The notes under the pieces are model-generated. The model was given only the letters and a program-made list of their open reading frames with translations, was not told the DNA's origin and ran no database searches. Shown here piece after piece: positions 37,471-49,498 of a DNA stretch of 64,000 nucleotides. A program made the translations under genes and the position numbers. Source of the DNA: Misgurnus anguillicaudatus (taxonomy: Eukaryota; Chordata; Actinopteri; Cypriniformes; Cobitidae); assembly GCF_027580225.2 (NCBI RefSeq), contig NC_073340.2:19104001-19168000 (forward strand), given 5' to 3'. Positions within the stretch are counted from its first letter, which is position 1; each line of letters starts with the position of its first letter.

Positions 37471-38176
37471 AGGCTGGTTCACACGGCAGGATAATTAGGC
37501 CGATTTTAGCCCCGATTCACCCCTTCCGACAATCTTAAGGATGCTCCGATAATCGTAAAATAAACTGATCAGATATTCTTGCCGTGTGTGGTGTGTTTAG
37601 ACTGCTCTCGTCTACTCGGAAGGACCTCGGGAGCGCTCCGATCTCAAATCGGGGATATCCAACATGTTGGATTTTTTTGGCCAGATTTCTTCTTGTGTGT
37701 GGTGTCTCCTGCGGACAAACGAGCAAGCAGCCTGTGGACTGTGACATGTAGCCAATCAGAAAGCGAGGTGACGAAGCAGCGAGGAAGTACAAGGAAGTCA
37801 CGGGTCATATTTACTGCATCTCAATGCATCCAACTATGGACTAGACCAAGGGTAAAACAGAAATTGCGCGCAAACGCAATTTTCGGTTAAAAACAAACTG
37901 CAAACTATCGCCACTGCATCCTCTTCGTCCGCCATGATTGTTTACTCTGAAATCACGTTTGTTCGCGAGAGATTTTGCGAGATTTCCCGTCTGACCTGGG
38001 ACTGCTCGGGAGTCAAATCGGTTCGTGTGTGATGTGTTGAGTTTGCCATGTGGCAGTGCACCACTAACTGTACGACCAAAACTGTTAGACCCGCGATGTT
38101 TTATCGCCGTGTGTGGGGTCTTTCAGGGTTGGAAAATCGGCAGACGATTTTAAAGTCGTACCGTCTGTACCAGCCT
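37471..38176. mobile_element. Harbinger-like non-autonomous element with TTA duplications
   Basis: AGGCTGGTTCACACGG and the inverse of CCGTCTGTACCAGCCT form the ends, flanked by TTA at 37468-37470 and 38177-38179. Inside are several GTGTGTGGTGT/CCGTGTG motifs and AACATGTTGGAT. The length is 706 bp and no transposase is present. Confidence 0.75.
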
Positions 38177-38311
38177 TTAGGTAGAGAAAAAACTGCATAT
38201 GTCTGTGAACAAATTTGATATAATAATTTAATTGAAAAATTGAACATTTCTATAATGCTGCAATAAACGGAATTGATGGAAAATATGTTATTAAGTGATC
38301 ATAGAAAATAT

Positions 38312-38684
38312 ACACTGTAAAAAAATTCAGTAGAAATTACAATGTTATTGCAGCTGGGTTGCCGGTAATTTACCGTAGATTAAAATTACAAAGTTAAATA
38401 GATTTTAAATATTAACAGAATAAAACTATACAATAACAGCCTCATGCAAAGCATTCTGGGAACCAGAAATCATCATCAACCTTTTTCTGGTTTTTGCTTC
38501 AGATTTTGTTTTGCTTGATGCTGTTTTTTTTGTTTTACTCTGTAAAGACAAATACTTGTAAATGTTTAATGTTCATTTAACTTTGAACAAAATGTTGCCA
38601 GTAAAAAACATAGATTTAATCTATGGTAAATTAACGGCAACCCAGCTGCAATTTCTACGGATTTTTTTTACTTTTTACAGTGTA
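38312..38684. mobile_element. CACTGTAAAAA palindromic MITE, third copy
   Basis: ACACTGTAAAAAAATTCAGT at the left and TACTTTTTACAGTGT at the right are inverted and TA-flanked. The arms share CAGCTGGGTTGCCGGTAATT, inverted near 38625-38650. Confidence 0.7.
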
Positions 38685-40140
38685 TAGTCAAAACATACTG
38701 AAAGAAAGCTTTCTAAATGTATTGCAAAGCTATTTAGTTGTCAAGCACATATATATTAGATTGATTTTTATCACCTTAATGTACTTAACTTCTGCAAATA
38801 GCAATAGGAAAATACAATATTGAATTGGGACTATCAGCAGATACTCAACAGTAAAAGATGGATCGACGGCACAAAAACTTGATCAGGACAACCCTAACTA
38901 CTACTACTACATATTTTTTAAGCTTATAAACAATTTTAAAGAACAAAAAAAATACTGTTGTCAGTTTTACTGAATATCATCTAGTTTATCATACTAAAAT
39001 ATAGTAAGTGTTTCAAACACAGGTAAAGTATAAAATTAAAAAGTATATTAAAAAGTATGTGGATGTCTCTCTGACAGATTCTACTCTTATAGACATTTAT
39101 ATTTTCAAGCAATTTTTGACAAAGTGACAAACTTTTTAAACAGTATACTCTCTTACTTATTAGAGAATACTTTTTTGCCACATAAATTAAAAATTCTGGA
39201 GGGAGAAGTGTTTTAATACAAATTACAGCAGCGCAAAAGGCATCATTTCATGAACAAGATTAACAATTATCAATGCATGAATTAAACTCACTTAAAATGC
39301 AGACAATCCCTGAGACGATTTTTCACATATGATTTATTTTTATTATATTACTGTGTGGAGAGGAACAAACAGAAGATTAAAGTCACTCTTGGTAACATTA
39401 ACTTCCCCTCTTTCTTGCTTTCACTTGACTTGAGTATTTCACAGGAGACTGATTTTATGCCCTTTAATTTTTATTGTCGCACATTATGTCACTGCTTATT
39501 TGCTAAAAGTACACATATTCTTAGTTTTGTCACTGGACATGCCACTTTTGCATCCCAATGGTCGCTGGTGCCTTACGTTGCTAGTAAATTATGTTTTTTG
39601 TCTGCTTTTTTTCTGCGCATCAATGTAAATTCTATGAGTCATTCAAGCATTTTTGAAGAACAATATTTTAAATTATAAACTGTATTTATGGATGCTCTTT
39701 AATAACTCTTCAGAAAAAAACAGAGGCACCCCACCCTACTCCACGAGCGCCAGTGTCCTTCAGAGTTTATCTCCAACCCTATTCAAACACACACACCTGC
39801 CTATGAATGTCAAAAACTGCGTCCGAAATCACCCCACCATTCACGATTCCCTACATTACTTCAGTAATAAAGTGGACTTGAAGGACTGAATAAAATGAGT
39901 GAGGGAAATTCAGACATTAAGTGTGCCAGAAATCTGCTGAGATGCAGGTTCGGCATGATCCTCAAAGTGAATGGTAGCATCCAGCCGATGCGGCTAGTGG
40001 TTAAGCTAAACATTAGCCCATAAGGACTGGACACCCATGACCTAAAAAATACTTACTGTAAGAAGCAACATTTTTAGATTTAAGTAACTTGAATCAACTA
40101 CAGCCATTTGGGATAGGGATCTACAGAGATAACATATTAG
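38685..40140. other. AT-rich non-coding stretch
   Basis: No exon, RNA gene or complete repeat. A short block at 39820-39850 (CTGCGTCCGAAATCACCCC) resembles the terminus of a fish MITE. Confidence 0.35.
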
Positions 40141-41245
40141 TGTGACCCTGGACCACAAAACCACTCAGTAGTAGCACATATATATTTAGCCATAACGATC
40201 AATACATTGGGTAAAATTATTGATTTTCTATGCCAATTTCATTAGGATATTAGTAAAAATCATGTTCCATGATACATTTCCTTAAATATATCAAAAATGT
40301 ATTTATCATAAGCAATTTTTTTAAAGCCCTTGAAGCAAATTTTTTTAAGATTAAGGTTTTGAACTTAGTATAATCATTATTTTTGGGGGGTTTAAAAAAT
40401 ATTTCCTATAGAATTATTTGCATTTTTATTATCATTATCAAAAATTATTATTACTGCAACATGATATTACATGATTAAATATATGCATTTTCAAACTCAT
40501 GTTTCCGTAATGAGAACTAAAAGTTGTGTAGGTACTATGACAAACAAAATTTCAATTTTTATCTGGAGAGAAAAATATGAACTGCTTACCTGGTAGTCAT
40601 CTTGAGTATCACAGTCAATTATGTCCCTTCCAACTATTTTTTTTTTTTTTGAAAATGTTAGTTCCTTGAGGCCTTAAACAATGATTAAAAATTGTTGCGG
40701 AGGATGAGAAAATTTTTCTTGGACACATTTATATTCCTTATTATAGTCTCTACATTTACCAATGATCACCAAATACCACATGTTTCTTTACTGTAAATGT
40801 TTATAGTATAACATGCACTGAAGCTTTTTATTGTTTAGATTTTTTTAATTATAAATATTTTCATGTCAAAGAACCCAAATCCAGTCATGGATCCAGTTGC
40901 GGTAATAAAAATTTTTCCCTTAAATGTGGAAAAAACAACAAAATTGGTTTGTATGATGTCATTTGAAATCATGTGCAAAATAGTACATGAAGAGATGTTT
41001 GTAACTGTAGGATTCTTATTTTGATACTCTTACTTTTCTTTTTTATCAAAATGTTTCATAACACCTCATAAGTCTAATTTTACAAGAATCACACATATGT
41101 GTTGCTAAGGACTTCATTTGGACAACTTTTTCAGGCAATTATTGTCCTATCCTAACAAATACATCAATGGAAAGCATATTAATTCAGCTTTCAAATAATG
41201 TATAAATCTCAACCCTTATGTCTGTTTTTTTGGTCCAGTGATTTG
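40141..41245. mobile_element. GTGACCCTGGACCACAAAACC repeat, interrupted copy
   Basis: The left end GTGACCCTGGACCACAAAAC at about 40142 and inner blocks TCATTAGGATATTAG and ATCATGTTCCATGATAC match the copies at 44801 and 48010. Matching sequence resumes at 41095-41240 (GTTGCTAAGGACTTCATTTG through TTGGTCCAGTG). The intervening roughly 700 AT-rich bases may be an insertion or diverged interior. Non-coding. Confidence 0.6.
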
Positions 41246-42409
41246 ATTTTGGGTGTTTGGCCAGTTTAAAGCACCAATGTTAAAACAAAAAAAAATTGTG
41301 GAGGACCAACCACTTCTCAATCTGGATATTTTATCAGAAACTGAAAACAAAGTTGTGAAAATTATGAAATTATTTTCAGTGAGGATACACAATGAGAGTC
41401 CAAGACGTTCAACATTCTCATTATCAAATTGAGCTGAAGTAATTGGTTTTTCTATTAAGCCATGTGACCTTTAAGTCATATTATGAAACAATGTGCGTCA
41501 GTGATCCTTCAAATCCTCCGAGTAAGCATCCATATTCAACTTTAGATGACGCCTGAAAAAAGAAGCGTTTCCTTAATTTCAGGATGTCCGCTACTGTCTT
41601 GTAATACTTTTAAAGGGTAAAATTAGCAACTGAATTCCAGAAGGACAACAGCAACATTATGCACGTTAATAGGAGAGCACCAAGTCTCGCTCAGATAATT
41701 ACATCATTATCTGTCTATCAATCACCATTTGGTGTTGGGGAAATTACATAAATCCCAAAGCTCAGGAAATATGAAGCACATCACCTACCCTGAATTATTT
41801 ACCAGCATGGGCATTTGAATAACACTGAAGCTTGATGTATGATGATAAAGCCAGGCTCACTTCATCATGTTTACAGTTTCTAGCAAAGAAGGTCTCTGAA
41901 AAGGAAGAGGCTCTTTTGATGAAACAGCACCAACATCCATTTTATAAAATCCTCACCTTCACATAGTGAAAAAAGATACATAGAGTGATGTGAGCATTTC
42001 TTCGTTTTTTAGTGATTTAATGGGAAAACTGGCAGTGGAGTACAACCATCCTTCCCACATGCTTTGAGCGCTCCGACATATTTATCTCAAGGTCAATAGC
42101 TTCACATATTCAAACATTTATAAAGACATGCATAACAACTGAGAGACCGCAATGCAATTAACCAAAAAGCAGATTCAGTGACCTTAGTGTCTTTCTACAA
42201 ATGCTATTCATACCAATCATGAATAAAGGTCATAGAACAAAAACAAAACAATTTTATTATAAATCAAGAAAAACTTATTTGAAATTGCATGCAATATCAA
42301 TTTCAAAATCTTTTTCAGCACATAGATTGTCACGCTACAGGTCCAAATGCGTGTTTAAAGTAAACGTAAACCAATGCACTGTAGTACAAACCGTATTTAA
42401 CATTGAACA
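41246..42409. other. Mostly unique non-coding stretch
   Basis: No exon or complete element recognised. 41480-42100 lacks copies elsewhere in the window. Confidence 0.3.
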
Positions 42410-42829
42410 GGGTGCACACTAAAATACAATTTTGTCTCTAGTGTCTTTGGACAGCTCTTTGGTCTTGGCCATGTTAGTAGTTGGATTCTTACTTATTGTA
42501 TGGGGTGGACAGGTGTCTTTATGCAGCTAACGACATCAAACAGGTGCATCTAATTTAGGATAATAAATGGAGTGGAGGTGGACATTTTAAACACTAACAG
42601 GTCTTTGAGGGTCAGAATTCTAGCTGATAGACAGGTGTTCAAATACTTATTTGCAGCTGTATCATACAAATAAATAGTTAAAAAAATCATCATATATTTA
42701 ATCATTTAGATTAAGTCTCTCACAGTGGACATGCACCTACAAGGACAATTTCAGACCCCTCCATGATTTCTGAGTGGGAGGACTTGCAAAATGGCAGGGT
42801 GTTCAAATACTTATTTTCCTCACTGTAAG
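42410..42829 (-). pseudogene. Tc1-type transposon, 5' end only
   Basis: On the minus strand the element starts at CAGTGAGGAAAATAAGT (about 42829). The repeated GTATTTGAACACC motif lies at both the outer and inner parts of the terminal region. The transposase start then reads MAKTKELSKDTRDKIVF (42473 downwards), the beginning of the N-terminal DNA-binding domain of this Tc1 group. The sequence ends there, so the rest of the transposase and the right terminus are gone. Confidence 0.8.
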
Positions 42830-44800
42830 CCTGCAGAATCACCTCACTTCCTCAAACACGCATCCTTCATAATTTCCTATGATGCACGTGTGTCTGTGTT
42901 ATGCTGCAAACACCAGCAACAGTCAGAAAAGATATCACTGACACAAATAAGGATTGATCCTAGGACCTGTCAAGATGGAGGTGTTACTCATATGTGAATG
43001 ACACACTGTGGGAAAGCAGAACTTTTTTTGGTGTTAAAGCTCAAGTATTACTATTGACCAAAGAATCTACAGCACTAAGCCTTTGGTGGATTGAGGGGTC
43101 GAGGGGAATGTGAGAGACTTGAACTGAGCGACATAATAGATGACACCTTACGTCTTTCTTTCATCTTTCCATCTCACCGTCGCCTTCCGGTGAGAATAAA
43201 GTGTGTCTTTTGTAGATGACGGTGGCTGTCAACCTTCTTCATTCGGAGAATCAGTCAGCTGCGGGGAAATAAAGAAATGAAGACAACAATGGAGCGCAAG
43301 AGTAAACCGGAAAACTGTCTATCACTTTTGGAAGAACCAGCAGCTTCCCACAGGTCGTTTTGGGGAACACAATCTTAATGTGAAACCGATACACCAGGTG
43401 CCACTGTTGTGTAACGCCATTTGAATAAGAAACAGAAGTAATGGCCCTGACTTGGCTCATTGACTAAATCTCAATATGAACTCATATTTGTTTGCCTCCT
43501 CTTGTCTGAGTGTTTTCAGTCCTTATATGAAAGACTATTCCCAATTTGTTTCTGCAGATCGAGCAATCTGGCACAGCACTGATTGGAATGTTAATAAAAA
43601 CACCCCGGAGGGTGACGGCATGTAATGAATGCCGAGCGGCCGTGTAGGGGACGCTCCCCTGCGGTGTCTCACAAACAGCGACGCATGCGCAGGGCCTTGG
43701 GACAGTCCTCCGGGACGCAGTCCATCAAGCCACCTTACGGACTCCAGAAGGTGCATGCTTCAAAGAAGTAAACGACTCGGGTACGTCATAAAACACACTC
43801 GCTCAGCCTTCCACTGACAAGCAGGAAGATCAACGGGCTCGCTCTGTTACACACAAATAGCCCAATTAGCGATCACATTGGGTCGCTACGGGAGAGGGAT
43901 CACGATGGGGCTGAGAGGCAGGCATTGATTAGGAGTCCCAGCAGGGCTGTGGCCTGGGAATAAAGTAAACAGAGCTTTGGCCTGATTCCACACAGCATCC
44001 TCAAACTCTCAAGCACCCTTTGGAGAGAAGAGCCTCCCACGGCGAGACACAGATTGTGAAGAGAGAGAGGGGGGGAGACATAAATAATGATAAGATTTTC
44101 GAGGAACATCAATGAATTTTTTACACGATGTAATGACCTGTTAGGGTGTGTGGATGTTGTAATTGGATACAGAATGCCCTCGAGATTGCGAATGGAAAGA
44201 ATTTCACTCGAAAATGCATACAGAAAGTGGGGTGTTAGACAGCATGCTGTAATGGGACACACATCTGACAATACACATGATGAACTTATGTTTCCACTGA
44301 TTTACTATACTGATACTGAAAGCTCAAAAAGCATTTCCGCAACTTCCAAACTGAATGCAGGAAACTCGCTAAGGTAATAGGACATTTGTGTTTGCCTCCA
44401 GTAGAAAATGATACCATAAAATCAATAAGCCCAAAACTGTGTTCCAACTTCCAAGTACCCAAAGCAAATAAGTGATTTGGCTCATGTGGACATCTAGTAT
44501 ACTGGGGCATAATTAATATTAGTATGTCTGATGCTCAGCAAGGCAGTCTGTTTTCCACTGAGATACAAATGTCTAGTTCAGTTCTTCTGAAAATGGGTCA
44601 CTGGTCTGTTCTGATGAAATTGTGGAGAGCAGAGAAAACCCATGTAAAATGCAAATGTGCTTTTTGGTTGTGCCTCGACACTTCCTTGCCAAATAAGGTA
44701 AATACTGACATTGCAGCATTGTCTGACATGAGCTAAAATCATGTCCAGTGTCATGTTAATAATGTTGCATATTGCTAGGCCTGTGAAGTTCTTGATAATA
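42830..44800. other. Repeat-poor stretch, possible conserved non-coding DNA
   Basis: About 2 kb with higher GC (43600-44060 especially), no window-internal repeat copies and no splice-bounded coding frame. Short open frames on both strands lack recognisable domains. Deep conservation is a hypothesis only. Confidence 0.3.
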
Positions 44801-44940
44801 AATGTGACCCTGGACCACAAAACCAGTCATAAGTAGCATGGTTATATTTGTAGCAATAGCCAAAAATACACTGTAATTATCAATTATATTTTTTATGCCA
44901 AAAATGATTAGGATATTAAAGAGCAACTATTTCATTGCTA
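44801..44940 (+). mobile_element. GTGACCCTGGACCACAAAACC repeat, truncated left end
   Basis: AATGTGACCCTGGACCACAA begins the segment and GATTAGGATATTAAAG ends it. Only the left end of the family at 40141-41245 is present. Confidence 0.7.
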
Positions 44941-44960
44941 AAAAACAACGTTATTTTGTG

Positions 44961-45410
44961 TACCGCATTTTTCAGTCTATAAGCCGCGTTCTTTTCATAA
45001 CTTGGCTGGTGCTGCGTCTTATAGTCAGGTGCGCCTTGTAAGTCAGTAAGAATAATTTTGACATTTATGAGGCAAGAGACAACATTACCGTCTACAGCCG
45101 TGAGAGTCCGCCATATGCTGCTTCTGTATTTATGTCATTCAATGGATCCTGTAATGTGGAATGTCGAGTATGCGAACTTGTTCGATTAATTTAGCCTATC
45201 CAACCTTCCAGGTACGTTCTGTATGCTATGGTTTATTGTCTTAATAACTGATAATATTACTTTAACGTACGACATCTATAGAGCCTGCTGTTCTGTCTGC
45301 TATTGTTTAGTTGAATAACTTGCCTTTCCAGACTAAATGTCTGTTCTTCGGCTTGGATTTTGTGAAGTACTTTTCTAAATAAACGCGACGTATAGTCCAC
45401 TGTGACTTAT
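44961..45410. mobile_element. CCGTATTTTCCGGA-type element, third locus
   Basis: Starts TACCGCATTTTTCAGTCTAT and contains GGTGCTGCGTCTTATAGTC, GTTCTGTATGCTATGGTTTA and GGCTTGGATTTTGTGAAGT, matching 30534-31207. The right terminus (ACGTATAGTCCACTGTGACT) is degraded. Confidence 0.65.
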
Positions 45411-45417
45411 ATATGTT

Positions 45418-46080
45418 ATTTTGACGATCTGAAACGCAAGTGCGAAGCGCAAAGCGCAAGTGACTTTGTGGGCGGATCTTGGGCGCTGTTGCTATTTTCC
45501 CGGTGGGAGAAATAAGTCTTGTGCCGGGCGCAAATCAATAAGGGGTTGGTGTGAAATAGGTTCATTATCCATAGGTGTGGTTTGGGCGTAACGTCAAATA
45601 AACCAATCAGAACGCTATCCAACATTCACTTTTAACGCAAGGGCGCAAGTTCCATGGCGGGTTGCTATTATTATGACGGATTTACCAGGCGCACGCCAGG
45701 GGCGGTTCACAGCCGAGGAGACCGACATTCTTGTAAGAGCAGTCAAAGACAGATAAGTTGTTTTGTATGGGGATGGGAGAAACCCGCCCAAATCAGCGTC
45801 AGTTAAACAGACGTGAGAGGAAATAGCCGCATTTGTCTCATCAGCTGCGCCAAGCACTACAATGATGTCAGGAGACGGGGGGATCCCAAGCTTGCCAGCA
45901 TAAATCGGGCACGCCGGGCACACAGGAGGACATCGCTGCGTCCACCCTTACCGCTGAAAGGGTTTGGGGGCTTTGAAATCGGACACAAGAAACGCAAGCA
46001 AGGTCCAACCCCAAAGTACACTTACAAATCAAGTTCACATACATTAAGGTTTCTTATGAAAACATTTTAATTATTATTAA
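45418..46080 (+). pseudogene. Harbinger-type element relic with Myb/SANT-like protein
   Basis: After a terminal-like region (CTGAAACGCAAGTGCGAAGC) the plus strand from 45674 reads MTDLPGARQGRFTAEETDIL then VRAVKDR, stop, then YGDGRNPPKSAS. After a frameshift it gives CAKHYNDVRRRGDPKLASIN. These are pieces of the Myb/SANT-like DNA-binding domain found in the accessory protein of PIF/Harbinger transposons and in related host genes. Two in-frame stops (about 45755 and 45815) and a frameshift break it. The accompanying DDE nuclease gene is not seen. Confidence 0.65.
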
Positions 46081-46340
46081 GATAAAATAAACGTAATATA
46101 GCCACACAACAAACTTATGAAAATATTTGAATCGTTATTTGGAATAATACAATGTGTTCACGTGGTTTATGGTTACACACCTTTTTTTACATATCATACA
46201 CTTTTGTAGCTCCAGATTTCCCTGTCTTCCTGAAACGCACTGATTTTGTACAAAACTCTTCATTTTGAAAAGCGCAGTGTCCCTGATTGGCCAGCTAATC
46301 TGTACATTGTGTCTGGCCTGAATACCTCTCATGTAGCCGG

Positions 46341-46700
46341 AAATTAGGGTTGCGCCGATAGACGATAGTATCGTCGATCATCAGACATATCGCTAATAGT
46401 TATATATCGCTAACTTTTATGATAATAGTTGGTCATAGTTATTATTATCATCATATTTTCACATTAACATGCACATTGCATGCTTTTCCTCACATGAGGG
46501 GGTTTGTGGTCTTTACTTTGCGCGAGAGAGCTTGTAATGCGTGCGGATTCTTTCTCACATGCACGTGGACTCAATGCACATGTCTTAGACTCTTGCTCAG
46601 ACCTAAATGCACGCGGCATGGACTACTTCTAGCACCTGAACTTGCAATACGCACGGCTCTGACATTCCCTTGCATAAGAGAGGTTGTTAGGCACAGAGAG
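46341..46700. mobile_element. Possible hAT terminus, truncated
   Basis: TTAGGGTTGCGCCGATAGAC followed by GATAGTATCGTCGATCATC looks like a hAT end. The matching inverse end was not found downstream, perhaps because the helicase relic interrupts it. 46081-46340 is unassigned AT-rich sequence. Confidence 0.35.
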
Positions 46701-46825
46701 TGTTAAAACCCGCAAGTTTGTTGTTCCCGCTTCCTGGCATGCAGGAAATTTTAGAGCACCTGGACTTAATAGATTAGATATAGATTAGATTAACGGCATC
46801 AGTTTTATGAAGGTTGTGGTCATGA

Positions 46826-47640
46826 CAGTGTTGCCCTAGTCTCAGCCTCAGACGTCACGCCCACAGACTGTTGGCTGATGTTTTTCGTACACTTTTCTGG
46901 AAACCCTGTGGGAATGTCTAAAGTCGTCTTTTGATTGGTTGAAATAAACCGGATTTTCAGGAGACGTGAGTGTCGCGATTAGTTTCGGTCCCTGGAAAAC
47001 AAAGCTCTGACGTTCCATTGAGGAAGAGAATCAGTCGTGTTCACGTGGATAATAATGACCAGTTATCATGATCAGCTAAACATTGGATTCTCAAAAGTTC
47101 GCAGGATAGACTCTCTAAAAGACGTCCAAGAGTTTTGCTTGAGGCAGTTAGTGGAGTCAAAAAGTTCGGTTCTCCTGAATTGCTTGTATGTGTTAAAAAG
47201 TGGAGAGATATGCTTCAAACAGATGTTTAACAGGAGCGTCACATTGGTGTGGCTGTTGATGAAGTGCACAATGTTGTTCTATGGTGAATAATGTTGTTTA
47301 TTTAGATTCTATTAGGTTGCGGCTGGTTATTTCAATAACTGACTTGTTATTGTGGGGAGTCCGAAAAGTGACGCTAGACGAAACAAACTGTGATTGGTTG
47401 TTTGACATGTCGGTCAAACAGCTTGTGGGCGGCTTTGTCCAGAAAAAGCAGCAAAAAACACCAGACCTTCAGTATCAGTCGTGTTCATGTGGATAATAAT
47501 GACCAGCTAAACATTGGATTCTCAAAAATATGCAAAGTTCGCAGCATAGATTCTCTAAAAGAATCTATTTTGATTCTGATACCTTCAGTATTGAAGGTCT
47601 GGCTACGCGAGACTAGTGCTGCCCTTGCTTCTTTTTTGTC
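46826..47640 (+). pseudogene. RecQ-like helicase relic from a mobile repeat
   Basis: From 47055 the plus strand reads MTSYHDQLNIGFSKVRRIDS then LKDVQEFCLRQLVESKSSVL. This is the N-terminal approach to motif I in a RecQ-like superfamily 2 helicase repeated in fish genomes (family recalled, not searched). The motif I region is deleted. Near 47195-47290 another frame gives KKWRDMLQTDV, stop, then VAVDEVHNVVLW, a decayed DEAH-type Walker B. The opening segment is repeated at 47494-47570 (DQLNIGFSKICKVRSIDSLK), so two fragments are joined. Stops and deletions rule out function. Confidence 0.6.
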
Positions 47641-48009
47641 CACCATTTAAGTGACTCAAAATGGGGCATATCGGCCAACACTACCGCAAACGTGACGCTC
47701 CTTACCATGTTTGAAAGATTCACTCACAATGCAATGCTGACAGGAGTTAATTTACAGGCTGTGATTCAAAACGGGAGGAATTATGATAATGTCGCTTTTG
47801 TCAACATCACCAATCCCAGGAAGTAAACTGTTGCCTACAATCTGTGTGTTTGTTGTAGTCCAAGAAAAGAGATTTAAATTGGAAACGATAACTTTCGTCA
47901 TAGTTTACTTTGGGGTATGTACCGTTTGCATATCGTTAACATGTACAAATACACACTTGCAAACCAAGGGAATTAAAAAAACGTGAATCGGATCATTCCT
48001 GCCCTTTAT
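47641..48009. other. Unassigned non-coding stretch
   Basis: No bounded feature recognised. Confidence 0.3.
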
Positions 48010-48255
48010 GTTAAGATCATGTTCCATGAAGATATTTAAGTAAATGTCATACCATAAATATTTATTTGTCATTAATAATACATGTTGCTGTGACTTTATT
48101 TGCACAATTATAAGGCGATTTTCTCAATATTTAGATTTTGTTGCATCCTCAGATTGCAGATTTTCAAATAGTTGCATCTCGGCAAAATGTTGTCCAATCC
48201 TAACAAACCATACATCAATAGAAAGCTGATTTATAATATAAGATGTGACTGTGGT
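48010..48255 (+). mobile_element. GTGACCCTGGACCACAAAACC repeat, internal fragment
   Basis: AAGATCATGTTCCATGAAGA, GCGATTTTCTCAATATTTAG and CTAACAAACCATACATCAAT are internal blocks of the family at 40141-41245. Both termini are missing. Confidence 0.65.
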
Positions 48256-49498
48256 ATTGTCGTCTAGGGTCATAAATACATTTTTGTTTTCAACACTCTG
48301 GTGCCGTGCTGAAAATATGTTTCCTGAAGCAAACCAGTTGAGAACCACTGGTCTAGTTAACAGGTACAATCACTGTGAAGCAATTCTGCCCTCATGTGGC
48401 AATGAAAAATTCAGCCAGCCGGCAGCAGAAAAGCATAGTCCATACAGTCCAAGAGAAAGCTAGTGGAAAAGGACAAGGCAGAAAACAATTCTGCAACATC
48501 TCAATGCTTCCCTTTTGATGTTTAAAAAGCCTCAAGCTTTAGAGCAGCAAAAAATATTTTCTTGAGGGCTTTGTGTCCTTTCCTGCAGAATTGGATCTGA
48601 ACACTCGAATCACTTGTCTTTGATTTGCAAATGAGAAAAAGGAAATGTAGAGCAGTATAATGATTTTGTTGTTTTTTTTTAAGAGAAGAAAACATTGATT
48701 GAATGCTGGTGGCAAAGAAAACCAACCACACCAGCCAGACTGCTTGTGAAGGTCCTAAATAGATTGTTAGAATCCGTGACATTCTCACCTCATGTTTAAG
48801 CGAGTGGCTCTGAGTGGATCATGATTCATTCAGCGGAGGTAAAACACACAAAGAATCCAATACAAAAGTAATATCAGATGGTTTTTGCATTATTATTACC
48901 TGGGCCACTGTTTGTCTGTTTATTTAACATTACAAAATGTTCCAGTTGACAAAGGGCCAGCAGACTATAGGTGGCTTTATTTTGGCAAGCAGAAGAAACT
49001 GAAAGCGCACACACTTCCCAAGAACATGAATGCAAAACTGTAACAAAATGGTCTCACACACCGTAAACAACACTGCCTTTGGCATGCAGTGTTGTGTGGC
49101 AGCCGATAAGGCGGCACATTTTTCCAAGAGATGAGCCGAGTTGAATATCCAGAGAGGGACGGTGACTAACAGCCCTGCTTTGCTATCCACTCTATTGACT
49201 TTGAGTGAAGGGAGCCCACTGCCACTTCCAAACCTTATTAATCTCCAAGTAGCAGGCAGAATCTCGGAAGTGCACCAGGAATGAGAGAGAGCCTGCATCG
49301 CTGCTGAACAGAAATGGTTTACAGTGCTCCAATCTCTCGTCTTGAGTAGTCAAGACTTATATATGCACAAGTTACACTGCAAAAGAAAAACAGACTTACT
49401 GTACGTACACCGATTTGATGTACAACAGCATAAAAAATAAAGCCAAAATATCTAAAAAAATGGCCACTCTGATATTGAAAATTTCATCTGGAGCCAAA
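48256..49498. other. Repeat-poor stretch, possible conserved non-coding DNA
   Basis: 48800-49330 is GC-balanced and has no internal repeat copies. No splice-bounded coding frame was found. Confidence 0.3.

Noticed and set aside
43900..44271. 123-codon minus frame and an overlapping 96-codon plus frame
   Set aside because: No domain, codon bias or splice signals. They are isolated chance frames in a repeat-poor region.
45615..45923. 102-codon minus frame
   Set aside because: Antisense shadow of the Myb/SANT relic, whose plus-strand pieces match a known domain.
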